Source of the DNA: Candidatus Methanomethylophilaceae archaeon
Lineage (GTDB): Archaea; Thermoplasmatota; Thermoplasmata; Methanomassiliicoccales; Methanomethylophilaceae
Assembly: GCA_944320495.1 (NCBI GenBank)
Contig: CALUHR010000013.1
Span: 186,001-250,000, forward strand
DNA length: 64,000 nt
Direction of reading: 5' to 3'
Shown in pieces: positions 49,626 to 58,470 of the stretch; the stretch's first letter is position 1, and every line of letters begins with the position of its first letter. Below the pieces are notes generated by a model. It was not told the DNA's origin and ran no database searches. It saw only the letters and a list, made by a program, of their open reading frames with translations. Position numbers and translations under genes: made by a program.

Positions 49626-51116
49626 TCACGGATAGAATCCCGTGGGGGCCTCCTTGAGGTCTATGACTATGTTCTTGGTCTGGGTGTAGGCGTTCATGAT
49701 CATCTTGTGGGTCTCGCGACCGATGCCCGACTCCTTGTATCCGCCGAACGGCATGCCCGCGGGGAGCTGGTTGTAGCAGTTCACCCACATGCGACCGGTC
49801 TCCACACCCCTCGCGACGCGGATGGCCCTGTTGATGTCCTTCGTCCAGACGGCACCGCCGAGTCCGTAGACGGAGTCGTTGGCCATGGCGATGACCTCCT
49901 CCTCGGAGTGGAACTTGATGACCACGGCCACGGGCCCGAAGATCTCCTCCTGGGCAACGCGCATGTTGTTGGTGACGTCCACGAGCAGGGTCGGCTCCAT
50001 GAAGCATCCGTCCGCGCAGGCGCCCTTGGTGCAGCGCTTGCCGCCGACGGCGACCTTGGCGCCCTCGGCCTTGCCGATCTCGATGTAGTCCAGCACCCTC
50101 TGGACCTGCCCCTCGTTGATGCAGGCGCCCATCTGGGTGGCGGGATCCATCGGGTCCCCGACCTTGACCTTCTTGAACGCCTTGACGGCGTCCTTCACGA
50201 ACCTGTCGTAGATCGTGTCCTGCACGAACACGCGGGACCCGGCGCAGCACACCTGACCCTGGTTGAACAGGATGCCCATCTGGAGACCGTCGATGGCCTT
50301 GTCCCACTGGCAGTCCTCGAAGTAGATGTTGGCGCTCTTTCCTCCGAGCTCCAGGGTCGCCGGTATGAGCTTCTCGGCCGCGGCCTTGCTGACGCTCAGC
50401 CCGACCTCGGTGGATCCGGTGAAGGCGAGCTTCCTGAATCCGGGGTGGTCGAGCATGTACTGCCCGGACTTGGACCCCTTGCCGGAGATTATGTTCACGA
50501 CGCCGGGAGGCAGCAGGTCCCCGATCACATCCATCAGGACGTAGGCGCTGAGCGGCGTTGTGGACGACGATTTCAGCACGATGCAGTCCCCCGCGGCGAG
50601 AGCGGGTGCGAGCTTCCATGCGACCATCAGGAACGGGAAGTTCCATGGGACGATCATCCCGACCACACCTATGGGCTCCCTGAGGATAAGGCTGACGAGG
50701 TCCCCGTCGAGGACGCTGGCCGATCCCTCCTCCGACCTGATGACGCCGGCGAAGTACCGGAAGTGGTCCACCGCCAGCGGGACGTCGACGCCCTTGGTCT
50801 CCCTGATGGGTTTGCCGTTGTCGAGCGTCTCCACCTCCGCCAGGAGGTCCGCGTTGGCCTCGATGCGGTCCGCTATGTCCAGGAGGATCTTCGACCTGAC
50901 CGACGGGTCGACCCTCTTCCAGGAATCGAATGCCTTCCACGCGGCCTTCACGGCCTTGTCCACGTCCTTCTTCGTCGCTTCGGCGCAGTCGGCGAGCTTC
51001 TCGCCATTCGCGGGATTGTGCGTCTCGAACGTGCCCTTGTCCGATGCCGCCACCCACTTGCCGTTGATGTACAATCCGTAGCTTTCCTTGAGTTTGGGTT
51101 TGGATGCTTTTGCCAA
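49626..51116 (-). CDS. NAD(P)-dependent aldehyde dehydrogenase
   Basis: The 496-residue ALDH is complete. The N-terminal YINGKWVAASDKGTFETHNP and VPWNFPFLMVAWKLAPALAA open the cofactor domain. The Gly-rich FTGSTEVGLSVSKAAAEKLI, the general base in LELGGKSANIYFED and the catalytic Cys in FNQGQVCCAGSRVF follow. It looks like class 1/2 (betaine or acetaldehyde type) enzymes of bacteria and eukaryotes, so transfer from bacteria is possible. TTG 51116 is chosen because GGAGG precedes it by seven bases. Physiological aldehyde is unknown. Confidence 0.9.
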   Translation of the reverse strand: MAKASKPKLKESYGLYINGKWVAASDKGTFETHNPANGEKLADCAEATKKDVDKAVKAAWKAFDSWKRVDPSVRSKILLDIADRIEANADLLAEVETLDNGKPIRETKGVDVPLAVDHFRYFAGVIRSEEGSASVLDGDLVSLILREPIGVVGMIVPWNFPFLMVAWKLAPALAAGDCIVLKSSSTTPLSAYVLMDVIGDLLPPGVVNIISGKGSKSGQYMLDHPGFRKLAFTGSTEVGLSVSKAAAEKLIPATLELGGKSANIYFEDCQWDKAIDGLQMGILFNQGQVCCAGSRVFVQDTIYDRFVKDAVKAFKKVKVGDPMDPATQMGACINEGQVQRVLDYIEIGKAEGAKVAVGGKRCTKGACADGCFMEPTLLVDVTNNMRVAQEEIFGPVAVVIKFHSEEEVIAMANDSVYGLGGAVWTKDINRAIRVARGVETGRMWVNCYNQLPAGMPFGGYKESGIGRETHKMIMNAYTQTKNIVIDLKEAPTGFYP

Positions 51117-51240
51117 GGTGTACCCTCCTGTTTTGTAATCGCGGCGTACGGGCTTAAAAGGAACCGTGGTTGGATGGGTGGGGGCACCCCGCCCAGGCAC
51201 ATGCGCGTCATATTTGAATCGGAGACGCCATTCGTCATGC

Positions 51241-51621
51241 ATGCCGATGACATTCGAGAACAAGGAGTACCTCAAGCTGAAGGAGACGAAGGATGACGAG
51301 TTCTCCGACCTCATAGGGGGCATCCTGGTGAGCGGCGAGACCATCGTCCATACCTACAGGAGCGTCCGCGACGGGATCGTCTTCACCAACAAGAGGCTGA
51401 TCGCGATCGACATCCAGGGGATCACTGGCAAGAAGAAGAACATCACGATACTGCCCTTCGACCGCATCCAGGCGTTCAGCGTGCAGACCGCGGGCGTGAT
51501 CGACATCGACAGCGAGCTGTACCTCTGGTTCGCCGGCATGGGCGAGGTGAAGTTCGAGTTCACCGCCAGGACCGACGTGTCCAGGATCTGCCGCTGCATC
51601 AGCGAGTGCATCCTGGACTGA
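51241..51621 (+). CDS. PH-domain (bPH) protein
   Basis: The 126-residue protein matches the bacterial PH-domain family: LIGGILVSGETIVHTYRSVR, DGIVFTNKRLIAIDIQGITG, ITILPFDRIQAFSVQTAGVI and a C-terminal helix FTARTDVSRICRCISECILD. These form homo-oligomeric rings of unknown function. The start is leaderless from a CATATTTGA element at about 51209-51217; ATG 51247 is an alternative. It lies between and apart from the purine genes. Confidence 0.85.
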   Translation: MPMTFENKEYLKLKETKDDEFSDLIGGILVSGETIVHTYRSVRDGIVFTNKRLIAIDIQGITGKKKNITILPFDRIQAFSVQTAGVIDIDSELYLWFAGMGEVKFEFTARTDVSRICRCISECILD

Positions 51622-51636
51622 AACGATGATTTAGAA

Positions 51637-51657
51637 GGCGGGGCCTCGGGCCCCGCC
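51637..51657. terminator. Bidirectional GC-rich hairpin between PH and guaAB genes
   Basis: 9-bp arms GGCGGGGCC/GGCCCCGCC with a 3-base loop lie between two convergent stops, followed by GTTTAT on the plus strand. It can serve both genes. Confidence 0.5.
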
Positions 51658-51669
51658 GTTTATCGGCCG

Positions 51670-52650
51670 TCACTCCCACTCGATGGTTCCCGGGGGCTTG
51701 GCCGTCACATCGTAGACGACGCGGTTTATGCCGGGGACCTCCGCGGTGATGCGGGCCGCGATCCTCTTCAGGAGGGGGTACGGGATCTCCTCCACCTCGG
51801 CAGTCATGGCGTCGGTGGTGTTGACCGCGCGAATGATGACCGGGCGCTCGAAGGTGCGGTTGCCGTCGCGTACGCCCACGGACCTGAAGTCAGGGACGAC
51901 GGTGAAGTACTGCCACACCTTGCCCTCGAGACCGTTCGCGGCGAACTCCTCGCGGAGGATGGCGTCGGACTCCCTGACCATCTCGAGCCTGTCCCTGGTG
52001 ATCGCGCCTAGGCAGCGGACGCCGAGGCCGGGTCCGGGGAAGGGCTGGCGGTAGACCATGGAGTCGGGGAGGCCGAGGGTCTTCCCGACCACGCGGACCT
52101 CGTCCTTGAACAGGAACTTCACGGGCTCGACCAGCTTGAACTTCAGGTCCTCGGGGAGGCCGCCGACGTTGTGGTGGGCCTTCACGGTGCCGCTCTCGAG
52201 GATGTCGGGGTAGATCGTCCCCTGTGCCAGGAACTCGACGCCCTCCTGCTTGCGGGCCTCCTCCTCGAACACGCGGATGAACTCCGCTCCGATGATCTTC
52301 CTCTTCTGCTCGGGCTCGGATACCCCGGCCAGCTTGTCTAGGAAGCGGTCGACGGCGTCGACGTAGACGAGGTTGGCGTCCATCTGGTTGCGGAACACCT
52401 CCACGACCTGCTCCGGCTCCCCCTTCCTGAGGAGGCCGTGGTTCACGTGAACGCACACAAGGTTCTTCCCGATGGCGCGGATGAGGAGGGCGGCCACGAC
52501 GGAGGAGTCGACCCCTCCGCTTAGGGCGAGCAGGACCTTGCCGTCCCCTACCTGGGCCTTGATCTCGGCGATCTTCTCGGCGATGAACGCCTCGGCCAGT
52601 TCGGGCGTCGTGATTCTCTGCATGTCGTCCGGACGTTTGTTGCAGTCCAT
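51670..52650 (-). CDS. guaAB: GMP synthase ATP-pyrophosphatase subunit, paralogue 1
   Basis: The 326-residue protein has the PP-loop [19 protein letters not shown] and the C-terminal dimerisation domain with [20 protein letters not shown] and [14 protein letters not shown]. It adenylates XMP and aminates it with ammonia from the amidotransferase subunit. A tandem second copy follows upstream. ATG 52650 is leaderless from TTTTTACATC at 52676-52685. A 74-base gap separates it from paralogue 2. Confidence 0.9.
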   Translation of the reverse strand: MDCNKRPDDMQRITTPELAEAFIAEKIAEIKAQVGDGKVLLALSGGVDSSVVAALLIRAIGKNLVCVHVNHGLLRKGEPEQVVEVFRNQMDANLVYVDAVDRFLDKLAGVSEPEQKRKIIGAEFIRVFEEEARKQEGVEFLAQGTIYPDILESGTVKAHHNVGGLPEDLKFKLVEPVKFLFKDEVRVVGKTLGLPDSMVYRQPFPGPGLGVRCLGAITRDRLEMVRESDAILREEFAANGLEGKVWQYFTVVPDFRSVGVRDGNRTFERPVIIRAVNTTDAMTAEVEEIPYPLLKRIAARITAEVPGINRVVYDVTAKPPGTIEWE

Positions 52651-52675
52651 GTTATCGGACCGGCAAAGCCGTACG

Positions 52676-52685
52676 GATGTAAAAA
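52676..52685 (-). promoter_or_regulatory. TATA element of guaAB paralogue 1
   Basis: TTTTTACATC is centred about 29 bases before ATG 52650. The same T-run is the tail of the terminator hairpin of the upstream gene, so one sequence ends one transcript and starts the next. Confidence 0.45.
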
Positions 52686-52705
52686 GGGGGCGGAGGACCG
52701 CCCCC
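52681..52705 (-). terminator. Intrinsic-type terminator of guaAB paralogue 2
   Basis: 8-bp arms GGGGGCGG/CCGCCCCC with a TCCT loop are followed at once by TTTTT on the transcribed strand, 13 bases after the stop codon. Confidence 0.65.
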
Positions 52706-52717
52706 GCGGAAGGCGTT

Positions 52718-53665
52718 TCACTCCCACTCGATGGTCGCGGGAGGCTTGTTCGTGATGTCGTAGACGACACGGTTGACGGAATCCTTCATCGTGTTCGTGA
52801 TGCGGACCGAGATGGCGTCGAGCACGTCCAGCGGGATGCGGGCATAGGTGGCGGTCATGCCGTCGACGGAGGCGACGGCGCGGACGGCGATGGTCCTTCC
52901 GTACGCCCTCCTGTCGCCCTGCACGCCGACGGACCTGGACGGGAGGAGGACAGCGAAGTACTGCCACGGCATCTCCATCTTGCCGGCCTCGGCGGCCTTG
53001 CGGATCTCGTCCTCGACGATGTGGCAGGCCTCGCGGACGATCGCGATGCCCTCGGGTGTGACCTCACCGAGGCACCTGACTGCCAGTGCGGGGCCGGGGA
53101 AGGGCTGCCTCTCGGACGCCTTGACGCCGAGCAGTCTGGCAACATCCCTGACCTCGTCCTTGTAGAGGTCCCTGAGGGGCTCGACCAGCGTCATGCCCAT
53201 GTCCTTGGGGAGCCCGCCGACGTTGTGGTGGGACTTGATGGTGTCCCTGACACCGTCGCCGCTCTCGATCCAGTCGGGGGCGATGGTCCCCTGGACGAGG
53301 TACTCCGCGCCGAAGTCCCTGGCCTCCCTCTCGAAGACCCTGATGAACTTCTCGCCGATGATCTTCCTCTTCCTCTCGGGGTCGGAGACGCCCTTCAGGG
53401 CGTCGAAGAACTCCTGGCCGGAGGAGGCGATCCTGTAGTTGATGCCCATGTCCCTGAGCATCCCCTCGACCTCCTCGGTCTCCCCCTTCCTCATGAGGCC
53501 GTTGTCCACGTAGACGGCGAGCAGCCTGTCGCCGATGGCCTTGCTGGCCAGAGTGGCGGCGACCATGCTGTCGACGCCGCCGGAGCAGGCGATGATGGCC
53601 CTGCCCTGTATCCTGGACCTGAGGTCCTCGACGGTCTCCTCGATGAAGTCCTCGGCACCCAGCAT
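52718..53665 (-). CDS. guaAB: GMP synthase ATP-pyrophosphatase subunit, paralogue 2
   Basis: The 315-residue protein has the PP-loop [58 protein letters not shown] and the C-terminal [14 protein letters not shown]. It is clearly related to but distinct from paralogue 1. Which copy makes GMP, or whether one serves another substrate, is not clear from motifs. An AGGTGG lies about 8 bases before its ATG, inside the end of purE. Confidence 0.9.
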   Translation of the reverse strand: MLGAEDFIEETVEDLRSRIQGRAIIACSGGVDSMVAATLASKAIGDRLLAVYVDNGLMRKGETEEVEGMLRDMGINYRIASSGQEFFDALKGVSDPERKRKIIGEKFIRVFEREARDFGAEYLVQGTIAPDWIESGDGVRDTIKSHHNVGGLPKDMGMTLVEPLRDLYKDEVRDVARLLGVKASERQPFPGPALAVRCLGEVTPEGIAIVREACHIVEDEIRKAAEAGKMEMPWQYFAVLLPSRSVGVQGDRRAYGRTIAVRAVASVDGMTATYARIPLDVLDAISVRITNTMKDSVNRVVYDITNKPPATIEWE

Positions 53666-53666
53666 C

Positions 53667-54131
53667 CTGAACCACCTTCTCGGAATCGGCGACGACCTTG
53701 TCCGCCTGCTCCCTCCTGTACGCGACCAGCGCGTCCCTGACGGCCGCGTCGTTCACGGCGATGATCTCGCAGGCGAGGATCGCCGCGTTGTCGCCGCGGT
53801 CGAGGCCGACACAGGCGACCGGGATGCCCGGGGGCATCTGGACGATCGAGAGGATCGCGTCCAGGTTCATGGCCCCGCTGACGGGGACGCCGATGACGGG
53901 CTTGACTGTGAACGATGCTACGACTCCGGGGAGGGCCGCCGAGAGGCCCGCGATGGCGACGAAGGCGTCGGCGTCGCTGCCCTTGACGAGCTCCTCTACC
54001 CTGGCGGGGGTCCTGTGGGCGGATGCAACCGCGATGTCGAAGGCGACGCCCAGCTTCTTCAGGACGTTGATCGCCTTCTCCGCCACGGGCATGTCGCTCT
54101 TGCTACCCAGGATGATGGAGACCTTTGACAT
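53667..54131 (-). CDS. purE: N5-carboxyaminoimidazole ribonucleotide mutase (PurE)
   Basis: The 155-residue conserved part starts [20 protein letters not shown], the PurE phosphate-binding loop. It has [39 protein letters not shown] and [20 protein letters not shown]. It makes carboxyaminoimidazole ribonucleotide in purine synthesis. No stop occurs at the usual end; the frame remains open to 53064 inside the downstream guaAB gene, whose ATG is at codon position 2. ATG 54131 is leaderless from GATTTTAATC (54153-54162). Confidence 0.9.
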
Positions 54132-54152
54132 TGTGTCTGCCATCCCCTCATC

Positions 54153-54162
54153 GATTAAAATC
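54153..54162 (-). promoter_or_regulatory. TATA box of purE
   Basis: GATTTTAATC is centred 26 bases upstream of ATG 54131, favouring that start over the in-frame ATG at 54143. Confidence 0.55.
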
Positions 54163-54236
54163 TATTGTAAAGACGGAAAAGCGAACGGGTGCAGAAGGGT
54201 GAAGGATGTTTTGGTAAGGGGTTTCTCCGAGTCCGA

Positions 54237-54545
54237 TCAGCTCTTGAGAACGACGACCAGGAAGATGCCGACGGCGATGAGGGCTCCGATCAGGATTCCG
54301 ATGAGGTCGATGATCGCGGTGTAGATGAGATCGAACGCATCGACTTCGTCGAAGACGGAGATGCTGCCATCAGCAAGCAGGTAGGCCCAGATGATTCCGA
54401 TGACGAGACCGAGGACGGCCATGCACGCGCCTGCGGACCTGCTCTTACCAGATCCGAAGTACGCGGAGAAGATACCCGCCACCAGCATGACCAAGGCGAA
54501 TGCGAAAACCACCAGGGTCAGGAAGGCCATAAGGGTGAATTCCAT
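54237..54545 (-). CDS. Small three-helix membrane protein
   Basis: The 102-residue protein has three hydrophobic segments: LMAFLTLVVFAFALVMLVAG, AGACMAVLGLVIGIIWAYLL and LIGILIGALIAVGIFLVVVL. A short basic loop (SGKSRSAG) and an acidic loop (FDEVDAFD) separate them. No family is recognised. It is monocistronic with an AT-rich upstream region, so it may be strongly expressed. Confidence 0.7.
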   Translation of the reverse strand: MEFTLMAFLTLVVFAFALVMLVAGIFSAYFGSGKSRSAGACMAVLGLVIGIIWAYLLADGSISVFDEVDAFDLIYTAIIDLIGILIGALIAVGIFLVVVLKS

Positions 54546-54844
54546 GTCTTAAACCTCCGATTTGGCCCGCAGAGCGGGCTCCGTTAGGTGCGCAACACAA
54601 TCGTTATTATAAAAATAATTGGACAGGGGAACAGTCTGGCTCCCTGATGCACCATCCGGTCCATTCGGATATTACGTACGTATCCTGGATATACTGTGGC
54701 TGACCCATCCAAGAATCACAACAGTTAAAGTCGCAACGATCGACTTTTCGCTCAAAGTATAATAAATAAAGCCAAAGTTTTAAATAAAATACCAATATTC
54801 CTCTTATAACATTGTTGTCGTTCGAACTGGACTGCGTGATTCCG
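54546..54844. other. AT-rich divergent intergenic region
   Basis: The region has TATTATAAAAATAATT near 54605-54620 (promoter of the small membrane protein on the minus strand) and CTTATAAC at about 54802-54809 (promoter of gar1). Between them lies a 150-base low-GC stretch with no ORF of convincing codon use and no recognisable RNA gene. A non-coding RNA or large regulatory region cannot be excluded. Confidence 0.4.
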
Positions 54845-55144
54845 ATGGATATTCTGGGTGTTGTCGAGGAAACGACCTGCGATGGCAGGATCATCATCCG
54901 CTGCGACGCCCTGCCAGACATCGGAGACTCGGTGTTCGCCAAGGGTGGGAGGCTGGGCACCGTCGGCAGGGTGTTCGGACCGGTCGACAGCCCATACGCA
55001 TCCGTGAACCCCGTCGGGGGCGCCACGGCCGCGAAGGGCACAAGGACGTCTTTCAAGGGGAGAAAGCACGATGCCAAAAGTAAGAGAGGAAACAGAAGAG
55101 ATCGAAGTCTGTCCCGAGTGCGGAAGCCACCACCTCATCCGTGA
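54845..55144 (+). CDS. gar1: H/ACA RNP component Gar1
   Basis: About 75 conserved residues: [40 protein letters not shown] and [17 protein letters not shown]. This six-stranded barrel is Gar1, which binds Cbf5 and speeds turnover of H/ACA-guided pseudouridylation. The tail after [15 protein letters not shown] runs 74 bases into the TFB gene without a stop until 55142. A GTG at 54836 is an alternative start. Linkage of Gar1 to TFB is conserved in many archaea. Confidence 0.87.
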   Translation: MDILGVVEETTCDGRIIIRCDALPDIGDSVFAKGGRLGTVGRVFGPVDSPYASVNPVGGATAAKGTRTSFKGRKHDAKSKRGNRRDRSLSRVRKPPPHP

Positions 55145-56003
55145 TTACGAGCGCGGAGAGCTGCTGTGCGAGGACTGCGGACTGGTCCTCGACGACCAGT
55201 TCATCGATCAGGGACCCGAGTGGAGGGCCTTCGATGTCGAGCAGGGCGAAAAGCGCGCACGCACCGGAGCCCCGATGACGTACACCATCCACGACAAGGG
55301 TCTGTCCACCGAGATCTCCTGGAAGAACAAGGACAGCTACGGCAAGAGCATCCCCACCAGGAACAGGGCCCAGCTGTACAGGCTGAGGAAGTGGCAGAGG
55401 AGGATCCGTGTCTCCAACGCCACCGAGAGGAACCTCGCGTTCGCCCTGTCCGAGCTGGACAGGATGGCATCCGCCATGGGACTCCCCAGGAACGTCAGGG
55501 AGACGGCCGCCATGATCTACAGGAAGGCCGTCAACAAGAACCTGATCAGAGGAAGGTCCATCGAAGGCGTCGTGGCCGCGTCGCTCTACGCCGCCTGCAG
55601 GCAGTGCGGTGTCCCGAGGACGCTCGACGAGGTCGCCAACTCCAGCCGTGTCGGCAGGAAGGAGATCGGCAGGACCTACAGGTTCATGACCCGCGAGCTG
55701 AAGCTCAAGCTGATGCCCACCAAGCCCCAGGACTACGTCCAGAGGTTCTGCTCCGAGCTCAAGCTGAGCGGGGAGGTCCAGAGCAAGGCCGCCGAGATCC
55801 TCAAGGACGCCTCCGAGAAGGAGCTCACCTCCGGCAGGGGACCCACCGGCGTCGCCGCCGCGGCCATCTACATCTCCTCCATCCTGTGCAACGAGCGCAG
55901 GACCCAGAGGGAGGTGGCCGACGTCGCGGGAGTGACCGAGGTCACCATCAGGAACCGCTACAAGGAGCTCACCGAGAAGCTGGGCATCGAGATCCAGCTC
56001 TGA
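55071..56003 (+). CDS. tfb: Transcription initiation factor B (TFB)
   Basis: The 310-residue factor has the N-terminal zinc ribbon [20 protein letters not shown] with EDCG, and the B-finger [19 protein letters not shown]. Two cyclin repeats follow, the first with [20 protein letters not shown] and the second with [19 protein letters not shown]. The recognition helix of BRE lies in [20 protein letters not shown]. It recruits RNA polymerase to TBP-bound promoters. The ATG lies at codon position 2 of the gar1 frame. Confidence 0.96.
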   Translation: MPKVREETEEIEVCPECGSHHLIRDYERGELLCEDCGLVLDDQFIDQGPEWRAFDVEQGEKRARTGAPMTYTIHDKGLSTEISWKNKDSYGKSIPTRNRAQLYRLRKWQRRIRVSNATERNLAFALSELDRMASAMGLPRNVRETAAMIYRKAVNKNLIRGRSIEGVVAASLYAACRQCGVPRTLDEVANSSRVGRKEIGRTYRFMTRELKLKLMPTKPQDYVQRFCSELKLSGEVQSKAAEILKDASEKELTSGRGPTGVAAAAIYISSILCNERRTQREVADVAGVTEVTIRNRYKELTEKLGIEIQL

Positions 56004-56027
56004 GCGCCAGAGGCGCAAACACTCACG

Positions 56028-56063
56028 CCTGTCCGTCGCCCCCAGACGGACAGGTTTAATTTT
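56028..56063 (+). terminator. Hairpin-plus-T terminator of tfb
   Basis: 10-bp perfect arms CCTGTCCGTC/GACGGACAGG with a 7-base loop are followed by TTTAATTTT. The structure starts 24 bases after the tfb stop. The T-rich tail overlaps the promoter of the next gene. Confidence 0.6.
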
Positions 56064-56083
56064 GGTATGCCTTAACATCCTGC

Positions 56084-56422
56084 ATGGAACAGCAGGACCA
56101 GAGACCCAGCAGACATGTCTGCCTCACACGCAGGGCGCCGCTCGGCATATCGTCGGACCCGGAGCTGGACATGCTCCAGGCCCTGGCCGACCCGGACGTG
56201 CTGACGATGGTACGCGGGCTGGCGAGAGAGGAGGCCAGGTCCCCGTTCCCCGACGGACTGTTCGGACTGGACTCGCCGAGGACCAACGCCGCGATCAGGA
56301 GGATGAGGGATGCGGGACTGATCTCCTCGCGCAGGGACGGCAACGATCACGTCTACTTCCTCAACGCCCCCAGGTTCCGCGACTTGGAGCACTTCATATC
56401 GGGACTGATCGCGAAGGACCGA
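56084..56422 (+). CDS. Winged-helix regulator
   Basis: The 113-residue conserved part has LDMLQALADPDVLTMVRGLA, then SPRTNAAIRRMRDAGLISSR and the wing RDGNDHVYFLNAPRF. This is an ArsR/MarR-like winged helix ending in a helix (LEHFISGLIAKDRSRL). The domain ends exactly where the convergent endA gene stops, yet there is no stop in this frame until 57535. It may respond to a small ligand or act constitutively; target unknown. TTTAATTTT 25-30 bases upstream is the promoter. Confidence 0.65.
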
Positions 56423-57478
56423 TCACGGCTTGAACCAGCGGAACTCGAGGTACTCGACCCTGTTCCTCCTGACCAAACCGAAGAGGATCTCCTTCTTCAC
56501 GCCGCCCGAGAGACGCACGGTCCTGGATATCTCCGGCCACATCCTGAGGCCGTCCTCCGTCACGGCGTGCACCAGGTAGCGCGCATGGGAGTCGTCGGGG
56601 GACGTCTGGTACACCCTGAAGTGAGTGCCGTACTTGAACCCGGTCTTGACCACGAGGCCCCTCTCACGGAGGTCGGAGTAGACCAGGTACCTGATCCTGA
56701 ACTCGTCCTGGATCCTCTCGCCGAACTCCATGAGGTCGTCGAAGGTCACAGGATTGTCGTCCTGGTCCAGGACGGTGAGCCTGCCCTTTCCCATGAGGTG
56801 TACGCTCTCGATCAGCGACAGTTGCAGGGCCTCGCTCATCGACTTGCCGTAGTAGCCGTAGTCCCTGAGGGCCTCCGAATGCCCGCGGTCGAACACGAAC
56901 ACCCTGTCCCTGACCAGACGTCCGACAGGCTTGGCGGACATGGGTTCGGGATACACCCTCCCGGACGGGTCGCGGAGATCAAGGGTGTAGTAGGTCAGGT
57001 CGCCCTCCTCGTCCACGACGCCGTAGAGCAGCTTCTTCCTCCTCTCGGAGACGTCGGAGACCTGCCTGACGAGGCCGGCGATGCCGACCGCGTTCCTCTC
57101 GGACACGGCACGGACCATGAACTCCGGACGGGAGTTGCTCATCGTCTTGCCGCGGGGGAAGACGGAGATGTCGTAGTCCCCCGACTCGATCTTGACGACG
57201 AATCCGCGGTTCCTCAGGTCGCGGTAGACCATGTACTTGATGTCGAAGCCCTCGAACTCGGCCGCGGCGCGGCAGAGAAGCTCCTCGAAATGGACGGGCT
57301 CGCCCTCGGGGGTGACCACCTCGAGCCTGCGGCACTCGGTGAGGTAGACGGCCTCCACGAGGTCAAGGTCGACCCCTCCGCCACTGCGGGGGTACCCGAA
57401 ATTACCCCTGGTGTAGAGCCTGCTGCCCTCGCTCTGCTCCCTGACCTCGACACGGTCCGCAAGAAGAATGCCCGCCAT
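56423..57478 (-). CDS. endA: tRNA-splicing endonuclease EndA (tandem-repeat dimeric type)
   Basis: The 351-residue protein has two endonuclease repeats, the fused homodimer form. The C-terminal repeat keeps the catalytic triad: Tyr and His in TGFKYGTHFRVYQTS and Lys in GGVKKEILFGLV. The N-terminal repeat (FDIKYMVYRDLRNRGFVVKI then SGDYDISVFPRG) lacks the His and is structural. It cuts bulge-helix-bulge motifs in pre-tRNAs. ATG 57478 is leaderless from the TATATAAG box at 57501-57508. Confidence 0.93.
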   Translation of the reverse strand: MAGILLADRVEVREQSEGSRLYTRGNFGYPRSGGGVDLDLVEAVYLTECRRLEVVTPEGEPVHFEELLCRAAAEFEGFDIKYMVYRDLRNRGFVVKIESGDYDISVFPRGKTMSNSRPEFMVRAVSERNAVGIAGLVRQVSDVSERRKKLLYGVVDEEGDLTYYTLDLRDPSGRVYPEPMSAKPVGRLVRDRVFVFDRGHSEALRDYGYYGKSMSEALQLSLIESVHLMGKGRLTVLDQDDNPVTFDDLMEFGERIQDEFRIRYLVYSDLRERGLVVKTGFKYGTHFRVYQTSPDDSHARYLVHAVTEDGLRMWPEISRTVRLSGGVKKEILFGLVRRNRVEYLEFRWFKP

Positions 57479-57500
57479 CGGCGGGTCCACGCCATCGCCG

Positions 57501-57508
57501 TATATAAG
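57501..57508 (-). promoter_or_regulatory. TATA box of endA
   Basis: CTTATATA on the minus strand is centred 26 bases before ATG 57478, fixing that start. Confidence 0.65.
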
Positions 57509-57534
57509 GGAAAAGGGGTCTGGGATGGAATTTA

Positions 57535-57551
57535 AATTACACAATGTAATT
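57535..57551. promoter_or_regulatory. Inverted-repeat operator candidate before the CMD-cupin gene
   Basis: AATTACA and TGTAATT are perfect 7-bp arms with a 3-base spacer. The element overlaps the TTAAATTA/AATTAAATA core promoter about 25 bases before the likely transcription start. Such TTACA-TGTAA sites suit winged-helix dimers such as MarR or HxlR. Confidence 0.5.
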
Positions 57552-57601
57552 AAATAAGCCCGTGACCATGTCCCTGCGTCCGCAAGGACGGATGATGTCA
57601 T

Positions 57602-58351
57602 ATGGTGAAGCAGACCGCTGGAAGGGATTCGCTCGGGGATTTCGCACCGAAGTTCGCCGAGCTGAACGACGATGTGCTGTTCGGGGAGGTGTGGTCCAGG
57701 GAGAACGGGCTGTCGCTGCGCGACAGGTCGCTGGTGACGGTCGTATCCCTGATGTCCCAGGGACTCACGGACTCGTCGTTCAGGTACCATCTGGAATCAG
57801 CGAGGAGGAACGGGATCACCAGGACGGAGATCGCCGAGATCCTCACGCATGCGGCGTTCTACGCCGGCTGGCCGAAGGCCTGGGCCGCGTTCAACATGGC
57901 CAAGGAGGTCTGGGCCGAGGAGCCGGCGGACGATGCCAGGGCAAGGCACCAGACAGAGATGGTCTTCCCGATCGGGGAGCTCAACGATTCGTATGCGCGG
58001 TACTTCACCGGAAGGAGCTACCTGGCGCCCGTGTCCACGTCCCAGATCGGGGTGTTCAACGTGACCTTCGAGCCGGGCTGCAGGAACAACTGGCACATAC
58101 ACCACGCGGAGACCGGCGGAGGGCAGATACTCATCTGCGTCGCGGGGAGGGGGCGCTACCAGGAATGGGGCGGCGAGATCCGCGAGCTGAATCCCGGGGA
58201 CGTCGTCAACATCCCCGCCAACGTGAAGCACTGGCACGGGGCGGCGCCGGACAGCTGGTTCTCCCATCTTGCGATAGAGGTCCCCGGAACGGGGACGTCG
58301 AACGAATGGTGCGAGCCCGTGGACGACTCGCAGTACCGCCGACCGCGATGA
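57602..58351 (+). CDS. Carboxymuconolactone decarboxylase-like / cupin fusion protein
   Basis: The 249-residue protein has two domains. Residues 20-105 are CMD-like (SLRDRSLVTVVSLMSQGLTD, EIAEILTHAAFYAGWPKAWA) but lack the CxxC of AhpD peroxidases. Residues 120-235 are a cupin with metal ligands NNWHIHHAETGGGQILICVA and VVNIPANVKHWHGAAPDSWF. Such fusions are annotated as detoxifying or quorum-sensing-like oxidoreductases in bacteria. The likely operator and the adjacent nitroreductase suggest an inducible redox-stress or xenobiotic response. Confidence 0.88.
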   Translation: MVKQTAGRDSLGDFAPKFAELNDDVLFGEVWSRENGLSLRDRSLVTVVSLMSQGLTDSSFRYHLESARRNGITRTEIAEILTHAAFYAGWPKAWAAFNMAKEVWAEEPADDARARHQTEMVFPIGELNDSYARYFTGRSYLAPVSTSQIGVFNVTFEPGCRNNWHIHHAETGGGQILICVAGRGRYQEWGGEIRELNPGDVVNIPANVKHWHGAAPDSWFSHLAIEVPGTGTSNEWCEPVDDSQYRRPR

Positions 58352-58470
58352 ACGGGCCTCAGACGATCGCCCGTGCTGGACGAAGCTCCGTTCAGACCGC
58401 TTAAATACAGAACGACAGAAGTCGGATTGGGCCGGACGAAGGAATTCTTCCGGACCCAGGGCGTGGAATC

